Assembly (NCBI GenBank): GCA_003024985.2
Contig: PXIH01S0118888.1
Source: Euperipatoides rowelli
Lineage: Eukaryota > Onychophora > Udeonychophora > Euonychophora > Peripatopsidae
Reading direction: 5' to 3' (one strand)
DNA length: 10,135 nt
The notes under the pieces were generated by a model. It saw only the letters and a list, made by a program, of their open reading frames with translations. It searched no databases and was not told where the DNA came from. Position 1 is the first letter of the stretch. Each line of letters opens with the position of its first letter. Made by a program: the position numbers and the translations under genes. Shown here in pieces: positions 1-8,059 of this stretch.

Positions 1-51
1 CATTTATCTGAAAAATTAAATATCATATTCATTCATCTGTCAAATTATAAG

Positions 52-1334
52 ATGAGATCACAGACTTCCAGTAAAATGGTGAATGATAAAGACGCACATC
101 AAGTCCGCTTAGATAGAAAATTTTCTAAATGGCATAATGATTTTCAGAAAAGCATTTTGAATTTTGATACACAAGTGGACTATGGTGATTTATATTCTTC
201 CAGGTATGTACAACTGATTCAGTCTTTGAAAAATGCTGATAGAGTGTTCAAAAATATTTATAAGCCTAATTGATTTATTCTCACGTTGTTTCATGAGGAA
301 TTACCCACTAATATCAATGTTAATCAAATAATAAAGAAATTAATGACTTTGATAGATATAAAAGATGTAACTTCCATATACTATCCGAGAAACCGAAGAT
401 ATATTGGTTTGGATTTTACAAATGAAGAAATAAAGAATGTTGTAGAGGAAAAAAATTCTATATTTTGGATGATATATGTGTAGTACCTGCATATTGGGGC
501 ACTGCAACGAACCGGTTTGATATGAAAATTCACTGGGTACCCGAGTTAGAGGACTATTCTGAAATAAAGCAGCTATTATCTGAATACATTTATATACATG
601 ATTTTTAACAAGAAGAATACATTTATAGTAATGAAGTAAAGGTTAGAACAAGCGTAATTAAAGTAAAAGCAACTGCGGCTAAAGGTTATACATTAGAACA
701 AATTCCGCACTTGTTGAAATATGGGCAAGAACAAGCTTTAATTACTGTTTGTGGTCGTCTACCTCTTTGTCTAAACTGCAAAGAGGTTGGCCATAAGTCA
801 AATGAATGCAATGTAAAGTATTGTAATAAATGTAAATCCCAGTTTGAAGGACAACATAATTGTGTTACTGCAGCGGGCGTAAAATTCTTATCTGATACTC
901 TTAAAAGAATAGATATGGAAGAGTTTAATAAACAGCAAGTTGAATTTTCACAAGAATATAAATAATTTTTGATGCAACAAAAAATGGAGCAAAGTAGTCA
1001 AAATAAAGAAACAAAAAGAGCGCAAGAAGAAAATAACATTTGGCAAATCTCACAAAATAAAATGGAAGATGATCAACAATTTAAGGAGAAGCCAGCTAAA
1101 AAATAGAAAAGTGAAGACAATGGTGATAATCCCATCATGCAACAAGACAAAATGGATTTGTCTCATACTGAAGCAATAGCGTTGACAAATAGATTATTTC
1201 CTTTGCAGTATTGTGAAGAAGAAATGAGTGTAATAAAAAGAAATAACAAAAAGACCATAATGAGGTGTGAAGAAAAAGATTCTAATTCAAGAACGGCTAT
1301 GGAGAATGCTGTAATTGGAATGGGGAGAAGATAA
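52..1334 (+). pseudogene. LINE ORF1 (Gag-like RNA-binding protein), copy A
   Basis: ORF1 proteins of LINEs bind the element RNA and chaperone reverse transcription. The reading starts at the ATG at 52 in frame 1, passes a stop at 271, shifts to frame 3 near 480, and then runs to TAA at 1332 with in-frame stops at 606, 963 and 1104. This gives about 427 codons with one frameshift and four internal stops, so it is mildly decayed. The middle (about 380-600) resembles the RRM-like part of Gag-type ORF1 proteins, with the landmarks NRRYIGLDF and MKIHWVP. These align with NPRYMGIDV and MRIHWFP of copy C. A CCHC knuckle lies at 768-809 (CLNCKEVGHKSNEC, CX2CX4HX4C). A second Cys/His cluster at 822-863 is spaced CX2CX7HXC. 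The tail is rich in Glu, Gln and Lys. The fit to LINE ORF1 is strong; the clade is inferred. Confidence 0.85.
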
Positions 1335-1427
1335 CGTTGACTGAAAGTTAATAATGCCGAGTAAATATTGCTGTGTTAGTATTTTTTTGTGTTGCATTTT
1401 TAAGTACCAAACAAAATAAGTTTTTTA

Positions 1428-2029
1428 ATGAAAAGGAATATTACCGGTAATTTATTTACAAAAATTAATATCAAAACGTTAAATGTTAGAGGTTTTACTG
1501 ATAAAAAAAAGCCTTGTTTTTCTTGAAACAATTATGTGTTAATAAACCTAATTTTTTACTACTAAAGGAAACGAAGAGGAGGAAAAAGGTTAGTGATTGC
1601 GTATGGAATATAATCAAAAGTAGCTGAAAACCTTAGAATGCGAGAAGCCTAGGCATGGCGGGTATAATTCATCGCTCTTTGATATACCTCATATTATAAA
1701 AGTTGATATAATAAGTAACAGAGCCGTGTATGTTAAGATGGAAATTAATGGTGAATTAAATACTATAATCAATGTGCATACACACATAATATCAAAGGAA
1801 AGAAAAGTTTTTTTTAAGTGTTGCAAAAATGTCTTGAAACTTTAGAATGGAAATGTCATTTGCTGTAGAGATTTTAATTGCAATAATAAATACAAGGAAA
1901 TGGAATTTGAAAACATCGCAAGAAAGTTTCAATTAATGGATACAGCAAATAATAAAAGTTTGGATTATATAGATAGGCCTACTAGACGAAATGCAAAATC
2001 AAAAACTAGGCTTGTATTATGTGAGTAAA
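1428..2029 (+). pseudogene. LINE ORF2 N-terminal endonuclease (APE-like), copy A, truncated
   Basis: This is the start of an ORF2 whose apurinic-type endonuclease nicks target DNA. The ATG at 1428 opens 32 codons to a TGA at 1524. They include INIKTLNVRGFTDKKK, matching the first beta strand and loop of APE-type LINE endonucleases. Reading moves to frame 2 (about 1514-1620), where LLLKET carries the expected catalytic Glu at 1568-1570. Later pieces in other frames include SNRAVYVKMEINGE followed by NVHTH, CRDFNC (1861-1881, the catalytic D and N of the GDxN motif) and RRNAKSKTRLVLCE near 2000, the degenerate position of the SRLDRVL motif. At least three frameshifts are needed. A weak candidate for the final SDH histidine lies near 2083-2095. 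No RT domain follows. Domain identity is well supported; exact frame borders are approximate. Confidence 0.8.
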
Positions 2030-2470
2030 ACAATCTCAGCTAGACTGGCCATGTGCAAGCTGCTCGTAATAATTCATTTACATCATGAGATTTATTGTTA
2101 ATACTGGCATTATAGAAGTAAGCAATTATTCTATTTTTATGATTATTTAAAGTGTTTGTACTACTATTCAGACCATTAATAATTCAAGGAAAAGTATTTT
2201 AACAACTAAATTTACATTTTTGAATATACTTTCTTCAAAAGTCAATATGGCGTCCTATTAAATTTAATATTATGATTTGATGAAATCTATATTTTTGATA
2301 GTTATTTATAAAGAAAAAATAAAGTAATTGTTTTAAAAATTAATGATGGATAATATTATCAATGTGATGCGATCAAGCAATTGATTTATATAATATCAAA
2401 CTTTTGCTATTTGTATTAATGATGCCTTGCTATAATTTGATACAATCTTTCCAAGACATTATAGTGTGAA
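2030..2470. other. AT-rich spacer, no recognisable feature
   Basis: About 440 bases between the broken endonuclease of copy A and the ORF1 of copy B. There are many stops in all frames, no recognised motif, no poly(A) tail closing copy A and no clear target-site duplication. It could be decayed ORF2 of copy A, a 5' UTR of copy B, or host intron sequence. I see nothing that decides between these. Confidence 0.6.
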
Positions 2471-3522
2471 GTGGATGGCAATTATAAGTCATTATTAACA
2501 ATTCACTGTACAAAGAAGATGGAATTGAGTGAAATTAATTTAAATACAGAATTATTGATTAATATCAAAAATTCTGACATCATTGAAAAAGTATCAGCGA
2601 TTGGTGACGATTTAACGTTAATCTTTGGCGCTGTTGAAGAAAATGGTAGGTTATCTAGAATCAACGAATTAAAACTGATTGATGTTATTCTAGAAGAAGG
2701 TCTGGATAATGACATATTAGAAATACAGCACTTGAAAAGAAATTTGGTCGTATATATTACATTCAACAATATTGAATCTTTGAAGGATTTTAAATCTAAA
2801 GTTGTAGTAATTGATTCGTGCAGAGCTATTTATGCATTCGATCCCATCATAGCTAATGAACAAGAACCTACGTTAATAAAAATAAATAATATTCCTACAA
2901 AATATGTAAAACCAATTTTAAGTGATGAATATTTTTCTAAATATGGAAAAATAATTAATATAAAGCATTCAAAGTAATTTTTCAAAGATAATAAAATATA
3001 TGATACTTCGCCTTCCTTTATAACGATAGTATTAAACAAAGATATTGACAAAAACAGCATACCATTTTTTATTGTACTACCTGGAAGTCTAGCTTTTGTT
3101 AGCATCAAAAAAAAGAAGCTCTATTTGTTTTAAATGTAAAGGAATTGGTCACAATGTAAAGGATTGCACTAATTTCTGGTGTGTCAAACTCAAACGTAGA
3201 TGTCATTTATCTAGAAAGTAGAAACCATACTTGCAACGATATACAAAATAATGTACTTACTCCATTCATCAATTTTAAAATTGGTATTCCCAATATTAAT
3301 AATCCCATAAAAGCTATGACTCAATTTCCTTCAAATCAGTTAAACCAGATGAATATTCATGGTGTTTCTAAAAAATCTAGAAAAATTCCTGATAAGTCCA
3401 ACCAAGAAAAGCCGCCGAATCATACTATTTTGAACTCTTAAGAATAATAAAAATCTTAAAAGTGATGTTTCAAAGCAAAAAAAACCTAAGAGAGATATTT
3501 CAGAAAGGTTAATAAGAGCATG
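2471..3522 (+). pseudogene. LINE ORF1 (Gag-like), copy B, different subfamily; no ORF2 attached
   Basis: The reading opens at ATG 2471 with 168 intact codons in frame 2 (to 2977). RRM-like strand-helix patterns are visible: RNLVVYITFNNIESLKDF (about residues 89-106) and IKINNIPTKYVKPIL followed by FSKYGKIINI (about residues 136-165). After the stop at 2975 the protein continues in other frames. At 3050-3105 comes NSIPFFIVLPGSLAFV, the usual run-up to the knuckle. At 3126-3167 (frame 3) is a CCHC knuckle, CFKCKGIGHNVKDC (CX2CX4HX4C). After a further shift near 3180 there is a hydrophilic tail to about 3441, then a Lys-rich piece (KQKKPKRDISERL) to about 3522. The architecture is that of a LINE ORF1, but the N-terminal half does not align closely with A or C, so I treat it as another subfamily. 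No endonuclease or RT follows; copy C starts almost immediately. Confidence 0.8.
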
Positions 3523-3528
3523 CACAAG

Positions 3529-4653
3529 ATGGCAGCCTTACAAGCACCTCTAGCAAATGCTGTTGATATTTTTTAGCCTCATTGGCATCAAGATCTTTTA
3601 GAAAACCTTAAAAATTATCAAGAATTTATCCAAAATCCGTAGAAGAACTCAACAAAATATGTAAAGTTCTTAAAATCTTTGAAATACTGGGATTTAATCT
3701 AAAACCGCTTTATGACGCATTACGGTTTATGTTCACGGTATACAATGAAAATCTTGACGTAAAGATTGGCGTTAACAGCGTAATTAAAAAAGCAGCAAAA
3801 ATAGTTGAAAAGGAGAACGTAGTTGGAATATAGTTTTCAAGAAATCCTAGATACATGGGAATAGACGTAAAGACCCAGGAACATAAGGTATTATTGGAAA
3901 AGTATTTTATTACATGCAATGAAAATTGTTATTCCGACGGATTGGGGCTCAGCCTATAACATCTTTCAAATGAGGATTCACTGGTTTCCAGCGAATGGAG
4001 ACATGAATCAATTAAAGAAAGATTTAATTAAATATATGGATATGTTTAACATAGAAAATGAAAAAATTGTTTCCCAGGACATAACAGTAACATTGAGTCT
4101 GCTGATAGTGTAGGAAGTGTTTAGGAAAATTCTCCATATAGGAAATTCCCCATATTTTAAAAGTTGGTAACATTGCTATACTAATTAAGATTCCAGGACG
4201 GGAGCCACTCTGTCTAAAGTGTAAAGAAATAGGGCACAAGTCTGCCGAATGTAGAAAAAAGTTATGCCGTAAATGCAAGTCATTTATTGAAGGCGAGCAT
4301 ATATTTTGTGTAGCCCCCCCCCCCAAAAAAAAAAAAAATATTTTGCAAGTGTACTCGTAAATACGCAATCGCAAAATACAATGGCTGAAATGGAGCAAGA
4401 TGTTTATGACTCACAGGTAACTAAAGGGACTTTGGATTTATACTCTAAAGAAAGCATGGAGAAATCAAATCAACAAGAAAGTAATGTTGTTAATAGTCAG
4501 AAAAAAATGGAGGACAATTTCTTACAGCTCACATCTCAGAGTAGATGTTAACAGTGACTCAAATCAATTGGTGTAGATGTAGATGATGTGAGTGAAAATA
4601 TAGAATTAAAAGACCAAGCAATGGAAACGGATACCCAAGGTTTCTTATTATAA
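3529..4653 (+). pseudogene. LINE ORF1 (Gag-like RNA-binding protein), copy C
   Basis: This is the counterpart of the copy A ORF1. Starting at ATG 3529 (MAALQAPLANAVDIF), frame 1 has stops at 3574, 3640 and 3700. The piece KYVKFLKSLK matches RYVQLIQSLK of copy A. Frame 3 (3708-3917, stop at 3831) carries NPRYMGIDV. Frame 1 (3919-4113) carries DWGSAYNIFQMRIHWFP, aligning with YWGTATNRFDMKIHWVP of copy A. Frame 2 (about 4142-4310) carries PHILKVG, PGREPLCLKC and the CCHC knuckle CLKCKEIGHKSAEC at 4211-4252. A second Cys/His set (C4265, C4274, H4298, C4307) is spaced CX2CX7HX2C. After a poly(C)-poly(A) tract at 4314-4338 the hydrophilic tail continues in frame 1 to about 4653. Four or more frameshifts make it clearly dead. 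Homology to copy A is unambiguous. Confidence 0.85.
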
Positions 4654-4926
4654 TAGTTTCAAATCTGCTGAAGCAATGTGGATAAGGCGCGTTTGGATAC
4701 AAAGAATTAAAAGGTAAAATTGACAGATGCGTAGAAAGCTTTTAAATTACATGAACAACTAGTTTTTCTTTTCCATTTTTTCTTTGAATCATTTCTTTTT
4801 GTTTTTTCTTTTTTTTTGGTTTTTAACTTTAACAATTTATATTAGATATAGGCTAAGCATCGTTATATCTACTGTCTTTTTTTTTTAAAAAAAAAAAGAA
4901 GATACCTAAAAAGCTTTTAAAATATT
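4654..4926 (+). other. ORF1-ORF2 spacer of copy C: T-rich tract and T10A11 palindrome
   Basis: About 270 bases between the end of the ORF1 tail and the first recognisable endonuclease residues. The region 4754-4830 is strongly T-rich. At 4877-4897 ten T are followed by eleven A, flanked by TC and GA, so the whole 4875-4899 stretch is almost perfectly self-complementary. The equivalent spacer of copy A (1335-1427) is much shorter and lacks this structure. It may be a homopolymer expansion or the trace of a small head-to-head insertion. No gene is visible. Confidence 0.6.
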
Positions 4927-5555
4927 GCCAATGTAAATATAAGCGGTTTAAATAAAAAGAAGGTAGCAATTGTCTTAAAAAAAATTATTTCTAAATTCTC
5001 CTATGCTTCTTCTATTGCAGGAATCAAAGTTAAAAAGTGACGATAACAGAGAGTTATGGAAGGCGCTAAGGAATAAATATGTAATTTATGAAGCAAGAGC
5101 AGTAAAAGCTGTACTAGGAATGGCTATTTTTGTGCATAGAAAAATTCGTCCAAAGTTGTAAATGTAAATTATGCAATTTTCAATGTTCATTTTCCGATTT
5201 TACCAAGGCAAAGACAACAATTTTATAAGTGTCTCATATTATGCTAATTGGAGATATGAACATTAATTCTCCAGCCAAGGAAAATATTTTAAGATGTTTC
5301 ATTTTATGAAATGATTTTATGGATATAGCAGAGGAAAAGGGATTTCAAAACAAAGCTACGAGAGCGTGGAGTAGGAAGTCATAGACTGGATAGAGTGCTA
5401 ATGTCGAATAGCCTACTATTGGAGTGAATTGTACTTTGGAGATGGCAAATGTGACTTTCACTGACCATGTGTTGATGGAACTTTCTTTACTCAAATCATT
5501 GAGTGGTAAGAATATAAATAACAAGAGGTTTTATTCCTAAGTAGAATCATGAAAT
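4927..5555 (+). pseudogene. LINE ORF2 endonuclease domain (APE-like), copy C
   Basis: All the main landmarks of an apurinic-type LINE endonuclease occur in order across several frames. NVNISGLNKKKVAIVLKK (4930 onward, frame 1) is the first strand and matches INIKTLNVRGF of copy A. LLLLQESKLKSDD (frame 2) holds the catalytic Glu at 5021-5023. GMAIFVHRKI follows. KVVNVNYAIFNVHFPI (frame 1, from about 5152) is the strand usually ending in NVYAP. IMLIGDMN at 5238-5261 (frame 3) holds the catalytic D and N. SHRLDRVLMSNSLL at 5377-5418 (frame 1) is the SRLDRVL motif. VTFTDHVLMELSL holds the terminal catalytic His at 5466-5468 (frame 3). The catalytic Glu, Asp/Asn and His are all still present as codons, although frameshifts separate them. 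The residues are therefore better preserved than the reading frame. Confidence 0.85.
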
Positions 5556-5568
5556 TTTTACATAATTT

Positions 5569-6338
5569 ATGTTAGGTTTGAATAACAATATGCTGTTGGG
5601 GAATTTGCATATGAATGAGGTGGTGAAGTGGCTATGTATTAAGGGATTGGCATATGAATTTGGTGCTGAAAAGCAAATAAGGGAGAAAAGACAAATACAA
5701 AGGGAATTAAACAGGTTGTATAAAAGTATCAATGCACTAGTATTTGGAACACAAGAAAATACCTTATTGCTTAATTAAAAAAAAAAGAATAGAATATTTA
5801 GAGACAGTGCAGAGATCTTTTTTGATTGGGAAACTCTCCAAAAATAGGTATTTGACAGCTAATACTCCAAAAAATTTATTATTTAAGTGGTTGAAAAAAA
5901 AAGACAAATAGTAATGTTATAGTCTTAAAAAGGGAAATGATTTGATAGTTGAAGACATGTATCACATCAAAATGGTAGAGAGTCAATTAAAAAAGCATAT
6001 GTACTTTACTCAATTTGAGGCTTTTTTTCGGCCTTACAACTATAAAAAATTTTTATCTAAAAATGTGAATAAAAGAATAAAGGCAGTGGATCACTTGGGT
6101 TTAAACAACAATTTTACACCGAGTTAGAGTTTGCAATAAATAATACAAAAAAAAAATTGCATTCCCCGGACATGATGGTTTAACCCTGGCTTTTTATAAA
6201 TATTTTCCTTTGGTAATAAAAAGTGTCTTATTGAATTACTTTAACTTTTTAATGAATGTTCAAAGTGCATACTTGCACATTCAAAAATACAATTTAATTT
6301 TGATAAAAATGTTAGCCAAAAATCCTTCATTAGATAGT
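5569..6338 (+). pseudogene. LINE ORF2 linker and first part of reverse transcriptase, copy C
   Basis: The 69-codon stretch 5569-5778 contains GLNNNMLLGNLHMNEVVKW, resembling the conserved W-K-L-N-N-x-L-L segment that joins endonuclease and RT in L1-type ORF2, followed by a basic helical stretch (EKQIREKRQIQRELNRLYK). Weakly readable linker continues to about 6120 with several stops and shifts. At 6162-6206 (frame 3) FPGHDGLTLAFYKYF is the degenerate first RT motif (normally SPGPDG...FYK.F). The frame stays open through LILIKMLAKNPSLDS to 6338. Exactly there the reading is broken by the aminopeptidase insertion and resumes in frame 2 at 6905, which repeats the last six codons. Confidence 0.8.
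6321..6338 (+). repeat. 18-bp direct repeat, left copy (target-site duplication)
   Basis: The sequence AATCCTTCATTAGATAGT is identical to 6905-6922. Both copies encode NPSLDS in the RT reading frame. The flanking bases differ on both sides, so the repeat is exactly 18 bp. This is the expected signature of a target-site duplication made when the 566-bp segment between them inserted. Confidence 0.92.
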
Positions 6339-6904
6339 CTATAAGCTAAAGCTGTTTCATTTTCATCATATAATAAACTGCTTTCTCGAAATGTAATGAG
6401 TCCCCAATGTTCTGTTGCACCAGAAGGATACAGAGGTATTGCTACCATATCTTGATTTGGTAATGGATATGGAATTTTGAAATATTCTTGGGGTAATATT
6501 TCATGGCAGATGTAGCTATTTTAAGGGCATAGGAAATCTGATTCAATTTGTCTGGGGAAGCAAAGGCAAGCATCTTAATGTTACCAACAGATGTTTCTTC
6601 AAATTTGAAATCACTCACAATAAAACAAGATATGTCACCATTTTCACTGAAGTTTCAAATACTGACTTGGTTAAATTGTTGTTGTAATAAGCTTATATTG
6701 TCTTTTCCTTAATAGGCATATTAGAAAGGGCTTTAAGATTACTATCAGGGATAATAACAATTGAAAAATGTGATTTGATTCCGGGTTCATCAAAACATGG
6801 AAATGCCCTGCGAGCATATGTTGGTTGGAATTTTGACGAAGCAAGATATCATTATTTTCATTTNGAACGTTACCCCCCCCCCCCTCCAAAACTGTCAGAC
6901 AATG
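6339..6904 (-). pseudogene. Inserted fragment of an M1-family zinc aminopeptidase (processed-type pseudogene)
   Basis: M1 aminopeptidases remove N-terminal residues from peptides using a zinc site (HEXXH...E) and a GAMEN exopeptidase loop. On the - strand, codons at about 6780-6830 read [17 protein letters not shown], a hallmark stretch of the family. Then come [70 protein letters not shown], and GATEHWGLITFRES with GATEH at 6407-6421 in the GAMEN position. Coding similarity ends at ENETALAY, some ten residues before the expected HEXXH. It runs about 180 codons with no intron. At least two single-base deletions break the frame (in LVLF-VSDF and before YFKIPYP), and there is probably another shift upstream of YLASSKF. 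A run of 12 C (+ strand 6873-6884), one N at 6864 and about 20 unrelated bases form the sense-strand 5' edge. There is no poly(A) at either edge. The family call is very secure; the parent gene (aminopeptidase N-like or another M1 member) is not determined. Confidence 0.92.
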
Positions 6905-6922
6905 AATCCTTCATTAGATAGT
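6905..6922 (+). repeat. 18-bp direct repeat, right copy (target-site duplication)
   Basis: A perfect second copy of the 18-bp repeat at 6321-6338. It marks the point where the LINE reverse transcriptase resumes, in frame 2, with NPSLDSNVTNI leading into the RPISL motif. Confidence 0.92.
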
Positions 6923-8059
6923 AATGTCACCAATATAACTGATATAAGACCTATTTCTTTAATTAACAAGGATTTCAAGATTTTGGTGAAAATGCTATCT
7001 GGCAATAATCCTATTTTGAATGGATTATCGCCAGATAACATTTATGGAGTAAGGACTGTAAGGGGTAGATCAATTCAGCAGGCTTGTTTAAAATATCATA
7101 TGGTTTTTAATGCATATAATGAAAAAACTCGTTCAGATTTATATTTATTTAGGATAGATATGAAAAAAGCTTTTGATTATGTTTCAATAGAGTATCTATC
7201 GTATTTAACTTTTAAATATTTGGGATATAATAAAACGACTAGGCTAATAATAACATTGGTAAGGTTTAAAAATTGCTTTTCTTAACAAAACATTTGCAAA
7301 CTTTTCTGCATTACAGGGTTCACTGCTGTCTTCTGCTTTATATTCACTGTACTTTTTGGAATTATTATTAAGGGTTGAAGCATCTATACAGGACATTGTA
7401 CTGTATGGGAAAACTAAATTGTTAAATCAATAAGTTTCTGATGAATACGAAATTAAGAAGGTAGTTGAAATTTTTAATCAGCTTATCAAAATTACAGGTT
7501 CGCCAGTGAACTGGCAAAAATCCTATGTTTATTATATAAAGAAACATAGTTTGAAGAGATCTTTTTGTAGCCTACCAAGGGGGAGCTAGGCAAAATCTTA
7601 GGTCTGAACTTTCCGATAGGTAATCATTTTTCATTGATGAAATTTTATTTTGACCAGTTAAAAGAAAATATAGGGAAGCAATTAAGAAAGATTCAATACT
7701 ACCCTAAAGATTGGAAGGAAAGAGTAAACTTAATAAATGTAATACCCAGCTTTCAGTACTATCGGCAGTTTACTTGTTTAACCAGAAAATTTATGGGTCA
7801 ACTAATTAAAATGTTTTCAGATACTATATTTGGAAAATTTAAAATAATGGCATTATATAGGCCTAAGGCCTACTTTCCATCAAAAAAGGGAGGATTACAG
7901 TTATTAAACTTGGAAATAATGAATCAAGGTGCAATGTACAACTTAATCAGCAGATATACTCATTCATTGGCTCTTGTAAAGTTTATACAATATCCTAACC
8001 TAATTAAGAACTCACTAATAAAAAAGTGGAGTCAAATAAATTATAGTAGACTAAACTAA
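6905..8059 (+). pseudogene. LINE ORF2 reverse transcriptase, palm, thumb and following region, copy C
   Basis: RT motifs appear in order. RPISLINKDFKI at 6947-6982 (frame 2) comes first, then YGVRTVRGRSIQQ in the usual Q-x-GF-x-x-GR position. Motif A is FRIDMKKAFDYV, with the catalytic Asp at 7157-7159. A shift to frame 3 near 7270 gives motif B, ALQGSLLSSALYSLY (7308-7352). The frame stays open to a stop at 7431, then continues as VSDEYEIKKVVEIF and GSPVNWQKSY (7500-7529). The YADD box expected between these blocks is absent. A shift to frame 2 near 7578 opens GKILGLNFPIG and then 141 codons from the ATG at 7634 to 8059. These include YYPKDWKERVNLINVIP and KKGGLQLLNLEIMNQGA, the region after the thumb with the typical GGL motif of L1-type ORF2. 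Identification is secure; the enzyme is inactive. Confidence 0.9.

Larger units (their letters stand above)
52..2029 (+). mobile_element. LINE copy A: ORF1 plus endonuclease part of ORF2, 3' end missing
   Basis: This is a degenerate non-LTR retrotransposon. A zinc-knuckle ORF1 (52-1334) is followed, after a 93-bp AT-rich spacer, by the start of an ORF2 endonuclease (from the ATG at 1428). The order ORF1, spacer, endonuclease is that of two-ORF LINEs of the L1/Tx1 type. No reverse transcriptase follows: after about 2030 the sequence becomes AT-rich and non-coding, and at 2471 a different ORF1 begins. The true 5' end may lie upstream of the window or within its first 50 bases; no 5' UTR or promoter can be recognised. 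The same domains occur again in copy C with clear but distant similarity, so A and C are different subfamilies or old copies. Confidence 0.85.

Noticed and set aside
2503-3108. Open frames of 88 and 92 codons on the - strand across copy B
   Set aside because: They are antisense shadows of the ORF1 coding strand, with no recognisable motif.
4024-4398. 124-codon - strand open frame across the ORF1 knuckle of copy C
   Set aside because: It is antisense to a clearly homologous ORF1 and includes the poly(C)/poly(A) tract read as Gly/Phe runs, so it is not a gene.
6797-6904. Start of the + strand open frame inside the aminopeptidase insert (first 36 codons before NPSLDS)
   Set aside because: These codons are antisense to aminopeptidase coding sequence and precede the duplication; the LINE RT reading begins only at 6905.
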